Assembly (NCBI GenBank): GCA_013397845.1
Contig: VZTG01001540.1
Span: 1,791,505-1,855,504, forward strand
Source of the DNA: Melanocharis versteri
Taxonomy: Eukaryota; Chordata; Aves; Passeriformes; Melanocharitidae
DNA: 64,000 nucleotides
Reading direction: 5' to 3'
Positions 12,700 to 26,900 of the stretch are shown here, one piece after another. The position numbers were made by a program, and so were the translations under genes. The notes under the pieces are model-generated. The model was not told the origin of the DNA and ran no database searches. It saw nothing but the letters and a program-made list of their open reading frames with translations. The first letter of the stretch is position 1. The number at the start of each line of letters is the position of its first letter.

Positions 12700-15659
12700 T
12701 GACTAACCTGCCTAGTCAGAAATCAGAGAAGCTGCCAGAGCAGAACAAATTAAAAAAATGGGAAAATTCAATTATACCCATGTAAACTTGAAGGAATGTC
12801 ATTGTGAGAAATGATATAGAGGTCCAAGTTTTAAATATCTTAAATGACCACTTGTTAAACTTACTACTCAGAAAACCCACAAGTGAAGAAACAGTTTGGC
12901 TTAGTCTTGAGCAGATGAGATGTGGTTTGCAATGTTACTTTTGAAGAGTTGCTCTGTAATTATGACTACTATATATTCAAATTTAGCATTTACAAGAATG
13001 AAGTAGATTTAATTAAAAAAACAAAACTAAAAAAAAAAAGAATAAGCTTGTTAAGAACAAATTAAAAGGAAGACATAGAAGTTAGAACCACTGAACATCA
13101 ACAAACAAAGGCATTTAAAGTTAGAAAGATTTCCTCCAAAAAGCAGAAGCCTTATCTGAAGAAGGGAAACAAAAAAGAGAATAAATTCAGATAAAAACAA
13201 ATATAAAACTGTAAAAGGCAAAGGCAAACAGATTTTGAAGAATACTTTGAGTAAATAAGAACTTCTTTCCTCCTTGGCAGAAAATTTGTACAGTCCGAAG
13301 ATCTAATAGAACTAAAAAAAATGTAAAGTCATAACGAAAAAGTTAGATGAATTCTCTTTATCCACATTCATTTAAGAAAAGCTTAGAGAGATTCATAGAC
13401 ACTCTCTTTATAAGGGTCAAGTATGGTGAACCACCAAAAGATCAGTAGGGAACATTTATGAACAGACTGATAAAATAAATGCTAAAGAATCACTTGGGTT
13501 CCATTGCATTTAACTCCAAGTAGTATAATATTCAAACTATGATACTACTGAATTTCTGCTGTAGTGGTAACCTACTGACTAACACTTCCTCAGGAATAGA
13601 GAGTATCAACTGTAAAAAACCCCTTTTAAAGGGAGATTGAGAGAGGGTGCAAGTAATGTACACCAGAAAGTCTGACTTCTGTGCATGTAGAGCTGCTAGA
13701 AAGTACAGATCTTCTCAGCATTTGATATCCTGGTTATACTGGAGCAGCTTTTGCAGAAGAAAGTCAAGGCTCACATACATATTAGGATTCACTGGAGGGT
13801 CAGAAATATATTGACAATGACGGTCTGATTCACAGAACTGCATGACTTTCTAGAAAACTGTTGACAAGGCACCTCTCCATCAAGTTGTAAGAAACTAACC
13901 AGTCACGATATAAGGAAGAAAGAAAGGTTTATTGTATATTTGTAACTAATTAAAAACTGAGAGTGGGCATAAAATGAAGAAATCATCTCAGTAATTGTTT
14001 ACAACCAAAAACTGTTCAATGGATTCATATCTGAACTACTGAATAAGTCATGAATTTACAGATGATATTAAGTTTAATCAGGATAGTAAAATTTCAAGTT
14101 GTCTTTACGAAAGAGTTACATGATATGGCACAGTTTTTGTACTCTTTCTAAGCAGCCATTCTTGATGACTGAGACAGAAATCTGGAATAAAAACGCCTTT
14201 TGTCTCGTTGTCCTAACAACTGCACTGCTGTCCTAAAAAGACTGACACAAAGATAAAAAATTACACACAGATGAGCTAACAGGCATAGCAACATTTCAAG
14301 AAGGGAAGGATGAAAAGAACTGAACATTCTTTCTTCAATATAACCTCTGCTCAACCAGCTTTTATGCATAACTTACTGTCATTTATTTTTGAAACTGTTA
14401 TATTGAGCATTCAAGGCAGTTACAGAACATTTCCCCTTTAACAGTTTGCCCGTGCATGACAAAGAATCAGTATAGAAATATTTTTAAATTACAGAAATTT
14501 AATACACCCATTTTCCAGCCTTCAAATTACTAGCAACTGCCAAGCTTTGTCACAAGGCCAGGATTTTTGGATACTCAGCCTTCCCAGCCCCTTTACCCCA
14601 GAGCAGCTCCGAAAACACTTTCTAAAATAATAATTGGTTAAAACAAAATCAGGTTGTATTGTCACAAAAAACCCTGATACATCAGTCTCACTAAAGATAC
14701 TGAAAAATCTCACATGACAGTCAGACAGTCAAAATAAAAAGCAAAAATGTGTGTGTGTGTAAAGACACTAATTTCTTCCCTTTTGGTTTTTCAGTTTCAT
14801 CCTCAGCAGCAGGTGACAGATGCTCGCCATTTCTCACTAAAAACGTAAAAGAGACTCAAAACTTAAGTCAGTGTTCTATAAATACTCAAGACAATGACAC
14901 TTCCGTTTGCATGATAAGAAAACCAAAAGGTCAAGGCTTAATGTTAATTTTCATGTCTCAGAAGTGCCTGTTCTTATCAGTGGTGTTTCCCAGCAGCTGT
15001 GTTTCTGTCTATAATGTGCGTTGCTGTGTGACAATAGCTACATGGTGGAAAATAGGTCTAGTTTTTGGGTTGCAGGACAAATGTGTTTCACATCAGCCTC
15101 GCTGGATATTGGAATTCACATCATGCAACCAAATATTCTAAAGAATACAAAGGAAATATAGTAAAAGCTTAACTCCGCAGCTGTGGTTGAAAACATTTGC
15201 ATAAGTGCTATACAGAATAACCAAAGAGAAGTGTTCTACTGTCACTGCTAAGGGTCTTCAGTACATTATATTTTGCAGGATTGCAAGGAGTTGGTCCTCT
15301 TGCCAATGCTTTCTCCTGCTGCCCTCGCAGAGGCGTCAAGAAAAAAAAAGTTGTGCAGAGGGTAAACTCAAGTGGTTGAAAATGTATGTGACTGTAATGT
15401 TCTTTGTACAGCCCGCAAAACCACCAGCAAGAGCAATGACACCCAGGTGATAAGCAGAGAGGAGGGAAACATTCAGTGGTATGAGTGGTTGTGACATTTC
15501 CTCACTCTGTGAAGAAACAACCATGATTGGATCTTTTGAATAGACAAAGTGCCTTGAATGCCCTTGCAGGCCCATCTTTCACTTCCAGTGAAATACAGTT
15601 GGGCTGCCATTCACGCCAAATAAGGGTTGCTGACTTGAATTCACCTACACTCACATTTC
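12700..15659. other. Unique AT-rich noncoding DNA
   Basis: A-rich on the plus strand, especially 13000-13350. There is a short TG repeat at 14748-14760. No recognised gene. The 130-codon frame starting at 14749 begins inside that TG repeat and has no recognisable domain. Confidence 0.45.
14748..14760. repeat. TG dinucleotide microsatellite
   Basis: Six and a half TG units are read directly. It is short and may be polymorphic. Confidence 0.85.
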
Positions 15660-15689
15660 AGAAGATATCTTCATCCTGTGGCCCGCATG

Positions 15690-15960
15690 CAAATACCCAA
15701 TATTAAATCTCCAGGTGTCACTTTTAACTAATAGCCTGCAATTAGTGTTTGATGGCCCATCAATGCATTATGCAGTTCCTTCCTCTGGAAGAGCTCTCTC
15801 TTTCTTTAAATTGCCAGAATTGAAAGAATTATGTTCTAATCCCCTGACTTCATCCAGTTCATTTTGAAACTTAATGTTTTTCATTTACATCCCCTGTTGG
15901 GAACTCATTCACTTCCATGGCACCAGCACAGCTAGGTTGCCTTGATTAATTACTAGCACT
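15690..15960. promoter_or_regulatory. Candidate conserved noncoding element (homeodomain-like sites)
   Basis: This tract has no frame and no repeat similarity. It carries several homeodomain-type cores: TGCAATTAG near 15738, a TGCATTATGCA near 15765 that resembles POU/octamer half-sites, and ATTAATTA at 15945-15952. Such clusters are common in developmental enhancers. They are also common by chance in AT-rich DNA, so this is only a candidate, made from composition and motifs without alignment. Confidence 0.25.
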
Positions 15961-18900
15961 TACCCTTCTACTTCAGTAAATCTCAGTACGATGTCTAATA
16001 ACTGGAAAGATTTAAACAAATGCTTTATGTCATTTCAAATCTGAAGCTCCAAAGAATTCCACAAAATTGAAGAAAGGCAGGGGGCTGCAGAGAGCCTGTG
16101 TTTAAGAATTGAGAGTGTGTGAGGTTCAGAGCTCATTCAGTGCCCGAGCTACTAAATCAAATTAATACTGGGAAGCCAACTCACATAGGTAATACAATTC
16201 ATCAAATAGATAACACAGGTTTAGAAATCAAATTACACTTTCAGTCCTGGAGATACAACTGAGATGCCAGACATACAGTTTCTAACATACAGGAGATATA
16301 TTTTAAATATCCATGGGTTAACATAGGAGAGGAAGCTCATGAACATAGCAAAGATAAAACTTTCATTCATGTGGAGTCTGCTGTGGTGGCTAACATGGAG
16401 AACAGTTCTTCTAAGCCAGTTTTGGAAATAGACTTTCATACATGGATAAAAAGTTACAAAGAAAAACAAACAAGCTAAAGAAAACAAAGAAACAAAATCA
16501 ACCAAAAATGTAACCAACCAACCAATAAAAAACTATTCCCAACTGAAAGTCAGCTTGATTTTCCTTTACCTACATGACAACCTGGGTAAAAAGTCCAAGA
16601 TAAATGAAAGGAAACAATCTAAACACTGGGAGTCTTATAAGAAAAATGTAGATATTCTTTTCCCAAAGTATATACTCATTTTGGTTTGCTAGTTAGCTGT
16701 GATGAGCAGATAAAGGCCCCCTGCCAAGACTTAGTTGAAAGTCTCTTTCCATTCAGTGGTTCGCATAGAGATGGAAAGAGAGTCTTCACAGTCCTCAGAC
16801 TAAAGCTGCATTTTCGCTCATGCCAGTTAGAGCAGCAAACATTTATTAAGGTATGAAGGTTCCCCATACTGTACAATCAAATGGTGAACCATGTTTTGAT
16901 GAGTTTGACCTTCAGCAATTTCTTCTGCAGATGAATTAGTTCACTGAATGAAGGTTTTCTCTCCCTGTTCACTCATCTCTGTCTCAAGCATACATTTTTT
17001 CCATGACGTATCACTGCCACCACCTCAGATTCTGTCAGCAGGGGGGTCACATACCCGACTTTGTGGCCAGACAGTCCAAAGGCAGGTTTGCCCTAACCTG
17101 CTCTGGAAGCATAAAATGTACATGTAATTACAACCAGACCTTGATAAAGACATTTTCTGTATGCCCATTATGATTCTAGTGATCCTACCTGAAAGTCCAG
17201 GCTCAGATACTTCCTGAGTTGGAGCCTTCTTGGAAAGCAGAGATAAAATTCTGGTCTAATTTTGTAAATGTGTGTTTACAATGTGTATAGTTACAGTGAC
17301 ATACACAGGCCAATAAAATTAAATTCCCTATTTAAAAAATGAAGATTATCCATTTGTTTTTCCTAAGTGTCCTTGTCAGTTGAATGTTGTGTTATATTTT
17401 CCTAAAACTAACCTTTTCGAAAATCTGTAATTATCTTGAAATATATTTCCTGATTTATGATAAGGAGTGGATTATATTAAAAATGGGATGATGACTAAAT
17501 TTATATCCCAGGTCTGATTCACCTTTAAAACTGTGTTTGGTTTTGCTTTCTGGATGCTTAGCAAGATAGAATATTTTTCTCTTTCTAAGGACATGATTTA
17601 ATGATTTATTGAGAGTCCTTAACTCCCACTGAGGTCAAAAGTATCGCACAAGGCCAAATCCCAGCCATACCTTAAAGGGAACTGGAAAATTTCTGCCAAG
17701 GCATCACTACATTAGAAACAGGGTTAGAGAAAAAGTGGCTTCCAAAAGTGACTTTAGCTTCCCAAGCAGAACTACAGCTTTCTTGGATTGTATTTCTCTT
17801 TGGTCAGCTTTTCAGCCAAATGCTGCCATTTTATCTTTTTTGGAATACAGGTGTACCTCTATAAAAGTCAAAGCTGGCAGAGCATTCCTTTCAAGAAATA
17901 CAAGAGAGAGACAGTTTGGAGTGGGTTTGTCCTGGTGTGCTCCCCTGAAGAGCAAAGGAAGGTTTTCAGCTTTCCTGGATGCTACAACATTGCTGATGGT
18001 GTCACACAGCAAAATCATACACTGACATGCCACCAGAGAAGTCAGGCACATCACTGGCCCTGGGTTACATCTGCATCAGGAGCACAGGCAGCTCGTTCTT
18101 GCCTTGTGGTAGCAGAGGGGTGATACTGCTGACTAACCAGTGACTCCCTTTATTGCAATAACCACAAATAGCTTTCAAAAAATGTAATTATCTGCTTCCT
18201 CTCTGATGGGCTGATAAATGGGACTGGTTTGGGACAATATGAGAACAAGGTGGTAGTGCTGGACTGCCAAATGGAGCTCCCACAGGGAGCATGAGGGTAC
18301 TGAGCCAGGATTCTTCATATGGGAACAGTGCAAACAAAACCCCTCGGCATTTGTTCTAGTGACAGTTTATTCTGTGCCTCTGCTTTCTGCCATAGCAAAT
18401 CCATGGGTTTCTGCTGGGCTTTGCTCATCCCAGTGACAACTCCCACATACTGCTAGGCAACTATTCACAAGATCTTTGTTTTCCTGCTCCAAGGGCAAGT
18501 TTCCCACCAATGTCTTCATGCACAGTTGAAATACAGGAGATGGTTTCCAACAAACTAGCTCAGCTTCATTAACAAAAATTTATTTTCATTAGGTTCTTTT
18601 TAATTCTAACCACTAGACTAGCAGCCAAATAAGTGACAATTACTTATGGACTGTGGGATTGGTTGTAGGCACTGTGTCACCTGTGTAGACACATAGATAA
18701 AGACAGCACAAATTACCTAAGCCTAAATATCTGCCAGCAAATAAGAATCTCACTTTGAAAAAGCATAATACTGTTAATAGGCTCAATCCCAGAAAGATAG
18801 AGTGTGAAAGGAATAGATATGAGCTCAACAAGAGTGCCTTTTTTTATATCACTGCTAAGGTGGAAAACTGTTCCTGAACTGTTCCTGTTCTCCTTCCTCT

Positions 18901-21180
18901 CCTGTTGTTCTGTGCCCTAAGAGCACACATGCTACGCAGGGTAACATATCACTCCTTTATAATTTGACTGTTCTGCCTCATACCTTAACATTTGGGAGGG
19001 TAAAAAAAAAAACTACCGCACACACACAAAACATAAACAAGCGAATAAACACAACAACCAAAAAACACCCCTCGATTCACTTCTATTAAAACCTCAGAAT
19101 ATGCATAACTTGGCATAAATAACATAGGAAGTTTACAAACAAACTAATCTGTCTAGTTATGAAAATTTTTGAGAGAAATAATTCTTAAATCAGTGAAGCC
19201 AGCTGCATATCTCTCCAGGCAAACAACACCACCATCACTATTCAGGTATACAAATACCTCCTTTGTGCTTAGCACTTTTAAACAATATTGAGCTATAGAT
19301 GTTGTTTATATCTATATTGGTAAATTAAACTTGTTAACCATGACTGCATTAACAAATAGTTGAGAAATAATAATTGAAATCAGAAAGATCTATGCCAGGG
19401 AGCTTTCTAGTAATTTAACTGAAGAAAAGATCAGGGTCCAAAAAGAACCCTGAGTATTCCTAGAAATTCATCTGCAGCAAATCAGCCCAGATTGCAGAAC
19501 AGGCTGCAATGACTCTGACAGGCAAAGGGACCCGTCTTGCCTCACAACAATGTATGATGAAAACACATAACTCTTGAAGCTTGGAGGTTAGCCACAGGTT
19601 GTGCAGAGCTGTAGCAAGTGGCATTACAGGGAACGGTCACACTTGGGCTTGCTTCACAGGAGGTGCATGTCTGCAGGGAGAGGGTGTCTGCACACAGCTC
19701 TTGGCCCAGACGTAACTTAAACTAGATCACGTGGGTCTAACTCACCACTTCTCACCTTTCTGCACTGTACCAGAGGTGCTGGCAAGCATTCAGGGGTGAC
19801 AGATCTTGCTGCCCTCTCTTAAGTCTGTTTGGAGACAGGTGTGCAGCTTCAGATAAAGGAATCCGCCTCCATGCTCAAAGGGAAGGTACTGCCAAACTGG
19901 CAGTACTCCTCCTTTCTGCCCACCTGACCCATGCCTCTGGCTCTTTGCTGAGAGCTATATATTTGTTTATTAGATAGATTTACTTTAGGTACCTACCGGT
20001 GCAATGTAATGACTGGAGTGAGCAGTAGCTTTAGAAGGAACAAGCTTTATCAACTTCTTGCAAGCACCCTTTGAGTGCCAATCAAACATTGAAAACAGGC
20101 ATGTAGAAAAGACAGATTTGGCACGAAGGGTATACAGTATAACAAACCAGTCTGGGAAAGTGCTAGGCCAAATTCACAACCACCTGCCACTGACAGTTTA
20201 TGAAAATGCACCTGTCTGAAATAGCATTTTTGTCCCTTTAATTTCCCTGCTCCTACATTTGTCATTTTCATCATCTCCTTAAGGATCATTCACACCTTGT
20301 ACCAAGACTAAGAAAACCTAATGATTATTTCCCTTTTGATCACCTCATGGCACCCAACATCCATACACCCTGAGCAGCACTTCTGTTACGCTCATCCTTC
20401 CAACAGCAGATCTTGCCCCAGTACTTCTGGACGAGTCAAGCCCCTTCCCTGGTTTTCCTGCTGAAAAAGTAATTCTAATCATTATCTCATTTGAAGAAAA
20501 GAGGAAGCAGAGTCAGAGCATAGCAGGGTCTGGTTAGTGACTGAAATGTGTCTTATGCTTACAATTATTAACACTTGATTGCATATTATCAAACACCTCC
20601 CACCGATGTCAGTGTAGGACTGCTTGCTACTGTCATAGCCATAGCCAGCATTTTAAAGTGGACCTGTCAATTATCAGGAGTTTCCTACCAGTACCTTATT
20701 TTTTAATTTGTTTTTTAATACCTCCCCTTATTTTTCTTCTCAGTGAAATAAGTAGGCTGTGAGTCCTCCCACCACTTTATGGGTTTCACACTGGTTATCA
20801 GGACTGGCAGTACTCAAAGCACAGGAAATGGGGTGCAGTGACTGTGGATGTGTGTGGAACATGACAGCTAAAAGCAGTGGTGTGCATGAACCTTAGCTAA
20901 AATTATGAAACATGCTTTTTTTAACCTTCTCTATTTGTATACTCTTAAATATATTAGTTTCGAGAATAACAAGTTTTTTGGGAACCTGCAGTTAAAAAGG
21001 CCTTCTTTTGCACTTTCTAAACATATCTGGAGAACTGTTAAGGAAAGAAGAACTTCTGTTTACAATTTTTTCTTGTTCTTTGTAATGCTAATGATTGAAG
21101 TTGGCTTACATTGTAAATGAATGCATTACTTTTTTCTGTCATCTGTCACTATATAATCTTACTGTCCAAATTCTCTTTAT
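15961..21180. other. Unique AT-rich noncoding DNA
   Basis: No recognised gene or interspersed repeat. It contains an A run at about 19002-19012 and a short CA repeat at about 19019-19028. The frames at 17735-18123 overlap in both strands and show no domain. Confidence 0.45.
19002..19028. repeat. A run followed by a short CA repeat
   Basis: A run of about eleven A is followed, after a few bases, by CACACACACA. Read directly. No source element was recognised. Confidence 0.8.
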
Positions 21181-21198
21181 TCAGAAAAAAAATAAAGG

Positions 21199-21219
21199 TG
21201 GGGAAGGGAAGGGAAGGGN
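21199..21219. repeat. GGGAA pentamer repeat ending at an unresolved base
   Basis: About four copies of a GGGAA unit end in an n at 21219, the only ambiguous base in the window. The repeat probably caused a base-call or assembly problem, and its true length may differ from what is shown. Confidence 0.8.
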
Positions 21220-24200
21220 CTTTAACTTTTTTAAAGGAGGATCATTTTAGAGAAAAAAAAGTTCTGAATTCTGTAAACATAATGAAGTCTCAGAAGTTGA
21301 AACCAAACCCAGAAATAGAAATGCAATTATATTGTTTAAAATGTGTGTGTCATTCTTTGTTCAAAACATCGCAAATAAAAGATTTGTCAAGTGACAGTTA
21401 GGCTAATCTTTCACAAGAGAACTGCAGTATGCACCAACATAAAACTGGGACTGTCCACAAAGCTTAACCACTTGATTTCATAAGTAACTGCCTTCTCTTT
21501 TAAAGACTTCAATTTGTTGGACTAGAAGGAAGTGGTAAGCCAGAGCGATTGAAATCTACGATCCATCACCACAGACGGAGCTGATGCATGGTCAGTGTAA
21601 AAATAGAGAGCAGTAAAACAAAAAATAAGATAAACCAGATAGTGTGAGTACAAGACGGTTGTTTATTTGTTCTGTGAATCATGAGAAAGTGGTGACTTCA
21701 TTGCACATGAAACCCTGTAAAATGATAATACTTAGGTCTGCAGATTTCACATGCCCAAAGAACTGTGCAGGCTGTGCAATTGAAATTGTTCTTGGGAAAC
21801 AACACGATTGCATCTCAACTGCCCAGTGGGGCAGTTATTTCTGGTGACCACGGATTGCAGGCATTTAGAGGGTAAAATACGCATCTGAAATGATACCTGT
21901 ACCATTCTCCATGGGATGTCTGGCGCCTTCTTTTTGTACAGCAGTGCTTATTACAAATACTCAACCAAGAGTTTGTCTCAGAGCACACCAGCAAATACTT
22001 CTGTATGCCTACAGTATGACTCCTGCACAGACATACCCTCAAATGCCCCTTATATCAGTCTCATCATATTTTTCCATGGAAACAGAAATAAACACTGTTT
22101 AAGGTGATGACGAAGGCTATTTTCCTGACAGCTTTTTGTGGCAAAAAGGTGTATAAGAAGGAGTCTTGACAGGTTAGATATATTTAGGTCATGAAGCCAT
22201 TTCTTTTATCCAGTATCTCTAGAAATGACTGCATTTTGGCATCTACAGGTGACTGTGACTATGAAAACTGCTAAAGTTAATTTATGCTGTGCCATTACTG
22301 AGCAGTGTCAGAAATTTATAAAAAGCATTTCCAGGGCACTGCTAGCACTCCAGCAGCAGCACTGGTGGAAATTTGGCAATTGCTGTATATGACATGGAAG
22401 GGGTATGCACATCTCCTGTTATATAGTTGTCTTGAAACCACGTAAACCTTCTTCAGCCAAATAAATACAGCTGAAGACAGCAATATTTCATTCTGGTGTC
22501 TCCAGGACTGTGCAACGGTTTCTGAACTGAAAATACAGTTTCTTCTCAAGGTAGCCAGACCTATCCTGCTTCAGTGAAAAAGACCTTTTCTTTGAACTTT
22601 GGACTTTGCTCTTCACAATCCCTCTCTATGAAGCAAGAATAAGTCGAATACTGAGGAGCCACACTGAAAAGTTGGAGGAAAAAGAAACAAAAGACCACTT
22701 CTGTTATCAGGAAAGGTATTGATATTGTTTTCTTGCTGACAGATAACACACACACACACCACCCATCGCCTTTCCCCCCCAAACTGGTACTGAAAATTTA
22801 TCTCATATTACTAATACATCTCCTTCTGACATAATGATTAACTATGCTTTCCTCCTTGTCCGAATCTGTCCTGCAGACCTTGGTTGGCCTTGTCATCTCT
22901 CAGTTTCAACACCTTTGCAGCACTGGATAAAAGCCATGCAACTGAAGAAGATACTGTCTCCAGGCACCTGCTTTCCCCCACTAAGTCAAGATGTCTACCT
23001 CATAAATCAGCTCTCAGACAACATATTGAGACGAACCTAAAACAAAGACAAAAAATTGTAACAGCAAAGGATTTGCCCATTTCCAGTGACATCTTCAATG
23101 TTGAAACAAGCTTCTCAATGCACAATACTGCAATGCACTTCAGCAGCTTCTAATCACAAAATGCTTCTCTCAAATACATACTCTCTGTATGTATATGATC
23201 TACTGTATAACTTGGAGACTATGGGGATAAAGCAAATCTCAGCAGAGTTTGTTAGTACTCTCCAGTGGAACTGGGACAGTTATAACTCAACAGACACACC
23301 TACAGGCCCAGACATCCATGTGTTTTCCAGAAGATTTAAGCTCTTCAGCATTTAATAATTTTTATTACTTGAGCCCCTGGTAACCATACAAAACAACAAA
23401 GGAATCCAGTGCAGAGGTCTTCTCTCATTCTCCTATCAGAGTTTGCTCCGCATGAAAGAAAGTAATTTAGCTCAGAGATTTCACAAACAACCTAAAACCT
23501 GCAAGGAATTTTCAAGTGATTAGGGTCTTGAGTCCATGAACCCAGCACCAAGGGGTATGGTTGTACTTACAGTAAGAGAGGGCCAGTGTGGGAGGCACAC
23601 GCTGGACCCCTGATCAGTCTCTCCATGAAGTCTCTTCTCACCTCTGGTTTGGACCACTTCAACAAGCATTGAGCTGGGTAGTGCCTGAACATCACAGGAG
23701 CTGCTCTCAGTTCACAGTGGTCAAGGGTACATTTGTTTTGGCTCTCTCCCAGCAGCACAGCCTCGTAACAGCATCCTAGTAGATGCTGCGTCTTTGAACA
23801 CACCACATCCTAAAACATAAAACATACACCTTCTAATTTGTATGCTAAAAACACTCGTCCGGTGGGTTGTAACACAGACCCTGTATTTTTTCAGGCAGTC
23901 TGAGCAGCAAAGAGACATAAACATGTCTTAAGGCCAGAAGGTGCCCAGGAGACATTAAAGCCAATTTATACTTAGCGTCCATTTGACATGGTGCATTGGA
24001 CGTATGGTCCCAGAGTTTGATCTGTGCCTGTGATTTTTTCAGCAATGCAGGCATTGCATAATGCCCACTCTGTCTTCCTGCATGCCACAAAGGCCCAGTC
24101 AGAGGCTGCCCCTTGTAAAATCCAGTCTTTCAGGTTACAGCTTCTTCACATGGAGACGCGCACGTACACACAAGTCAAGCCATCATTTTACAGCACAAGA

Positions 24201-26699
24201 GATCCTCTGCACCAGCACATGTTAGCTGCAATGCAATCAGGCTGTGTTTCCAGCCTCTGGCTCTGAGGCCATCTGGCACTAGTGAAGTCTATTATCATCC
24301 AAAAAAGGGTGCCCGCATCCAAACTACATGTTGGGCATGGTGCCTGGCCCGTGCTAATTCTCAAAACATGCCCAGGAACTGTTTGGAAGAGGCCTGGGCT
24401 GACTGCCCAGGGACAAACCATTCCAGGGACTGCTCAAACAATTTAACAGTGTAGACAATGGAGTTAGTGCCTGGGACTGTCTTCTGGCACTGTGTAATTT
24501 CCAGTAGAAGCAAAGCCAGCAAGTGCAATGAAAAAGGCTGATTCCTTCATGGAGAACACTTCTCTCTGAGTGGCACAAAGCACTTCATGTCTACTGCACG
24601 TTAAGAGTATCTTCAGAGATCAAAAGATTTCTGAAAATCACACTGCATGTATTTTACTGTATCCTGGAAACACTGCAGACTGAGCACTTGAAAGTATAAT
24701 AATGAACCGATATAGGAAAGATCCATTTGTAATCTTTGTCATTTTTTTCTTCAGTACAAGTAGGCAGAGCTCTAGAGGAGCACAGGCAAGCCAAGGTACC
24801 AAGGCGTGTGCAGAGAAACAGGCTCGCAAGAGCCAAGACATAAAAAGCATTCAGCTGAGGAATCTAAAGCCAAACAGCTTTCAGGATGTTGGAGCATCAC
24901 ATCCATAGCGGTGAGCATGGTTTTCACTCCTTTGGTTTTCTCAGATTTGTGAGGAGACCACTTACAAATTAAGGGAGAGAAAAAAAACCAGGGAGGTCTT
25001 AAAGATTCCTCATGCAAACTATACGTCCTGTAGCCATTTTAAACAAAGTAAGACAGGCAAAAAAAAAAAATCATATTTTCCCATTTGTCCTAGCTTAAAA
25101 GCTAAGAAACTGAAGTAAAAGTTTCTATAAACATGAATTGTTTTTCAGATTCAAACATTCATGGAGATATCGCAACACAAGATGCTTTCAAAACCCCATT
25201 CCTTTTTTTTTGTAATTAGCCCTAGGAGGTGGAACAGTGGCTTCTGTAATAACCAAAGGCATTTTCCAAAATAATCAGAAGCATAGTTGGCTTTAACATC
25301 TTCACTTATCAGCACACATGTGTACACCCACAGGACAGTGACATTTCACACGGCAATAGCCAGTGTACAGAAACTTGAGAGTGGAAAGGATTTCCCTGAG
25401 CTCAGCTGTCTGTGACTGCAGCTGACCATGCCATGCGGTTCCAGATATTTATCAAGCTCCATCTTCATGACTAGGTTATTTTCCCCTGAGACAGAGATGT
25501 TCCTGAATTTTAGCTCTCTGACAGTCAGAAACGTGAAGTTACTCACAGCAAGTGTACACCACTGCCCCTCATGACATCATTGTCATTGCTGAAATCTCTC
25601 TGCTTCCCCCTTTGCTATTCACAGAGACAAGGTCTCCCCCTCTCAGACTTGGGACCAACCAAATCCCTTTATGAGATATTGACGCTGTTGATGATGAAGC
25701 TCTTCGCACTGTTAATGGCAAACCTTCAATAACTAGCACATATTTTTGACAGGAAGTTACCTCATTCTGATATCAGATCAGGTTGGCACAGTCTTCCTTT
25801 GAAAGACAGGTTGCATTTTTTATCTTTCACAGCAATAACTTTCACTCTTTTCTCTAATACTCTCAAACTACTCAAGTCAGACTAATGGACATGAATTTTT
25901 GCTTTCCCTTTCACAGACACATGTATTACAGCAAGGGTGAACACAAGGATAATCTCATGAGCTCACAAAAACAGTGTTAATGAAAATCATAGTTATTCTT
26001 TATCCTTTATATTTTCTTGTTTCTTATTTTCAGGTATATTTGTGGGGATTTTTTTGGATGTTTTTTGGTTGGTTGGGGGTTTTTAATTACAATTTATATG
26101 AAGAAAGAGAAAAAGAAAATAGTACAATAGTGCAGAAAAACATTGAAAATTTAATTTTTTAACCTTAAGCTCTGCTCTATCTTAAATTATAGAATAAAGA
26201 TCTCTCGGTTAAAAGATCAGATATTGTCACGGACATTTTTGTGAAGAAAAACATACAAAATCCAGGGCTTGCTTTGAGAATCGGCAAATCCCATTGAATG
26301 AAAATCCACAGGAGTCTCAGAGTATTACTGCAGTGCAGGTATTAGTCAACTCATTCAATTCACTTGCAAGTCTCAGTATGTGTCCTTCTGCTTCTAAATC
26401 TGAAGTGGTCTTAGCAGATCGTAAAAGAAAAGGCGCTTTTTTTCCCCATTACTGAAAAATGCTTAAGTAGACTCATGGATTTAATTTAAAGGATCTGGCA
26501 AAATGAACATTCAGTGGAGAAAGTTTCAGCTGAAAACAATTTATTTGTGAATGCTATAAGTAATTAAAAAAAAGTTTGTACTGGAAGTTAGGCTCTAACC
26601 ATAACCAGCAGACATTCGTCCACCCAGATTTGCAGAGAAATTTTCGAGGTAGAGCTGCAGGTACCCTAGATCTGAGTATGCTGACTACTGCAGCACACA
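21220..26699. other. Unique noncoding DNA
   Basis: No recognised interspersed repeat or gene. An AC microsatellite lies at 22746-22759. Many 60-90 codon frames between 22.8 and 25.0 kb overlap on both strands and are treated as chance frames in a locally less AT-rich stretch. Confidence 0.45.
22746..22759. repeat. AC dinucleotide microsatellite
   Basis: Seven AC units are read directly. Confidence 0.85.
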
Positions 26700-26900
26700 T
26701 CACGTGTGTGAGGATCATGTGAGACGTATCACGGGTCGGTCATCCGAGCTCCTGACTGTGGGCGCTGCTTTCGAGAAAACCGCAGGCAGAATTGCTGTCA
26801 CAATTATGCCAGCGCGTAACCTCATTTCAGTTCGTTTATATTTAAGTTTTGCTGTCGTTCCAGAGCTGTGCATCTCTTACGACAGCTACTGTGTTTGTGC
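26690..26900. promoter_or_regulatory. CpG-dense patch with E-box, candidate regulatory element
   Basis: About 13 CpGs fall in roughly 200 bases of only about 50 percent GC, close to what base composition predicts. The rest of the window is strongly CpG-depleted. A CACGTG E-box is at 26701-26706. A plus-strand frame (26704-27039, 111 codons) runs across it but shows no domain. CpG retention suggests a sequence unmethylated in the germline, or one kept by selection, such as an enhancer, a small promoter or an exon. Function is inferred, not seen. Confidence 0.35.

Noticed and set aside
14749..15141. 130-codon plus frame
   Set aside because: It begins within a TG microsatellite and shows no recognisable domain.
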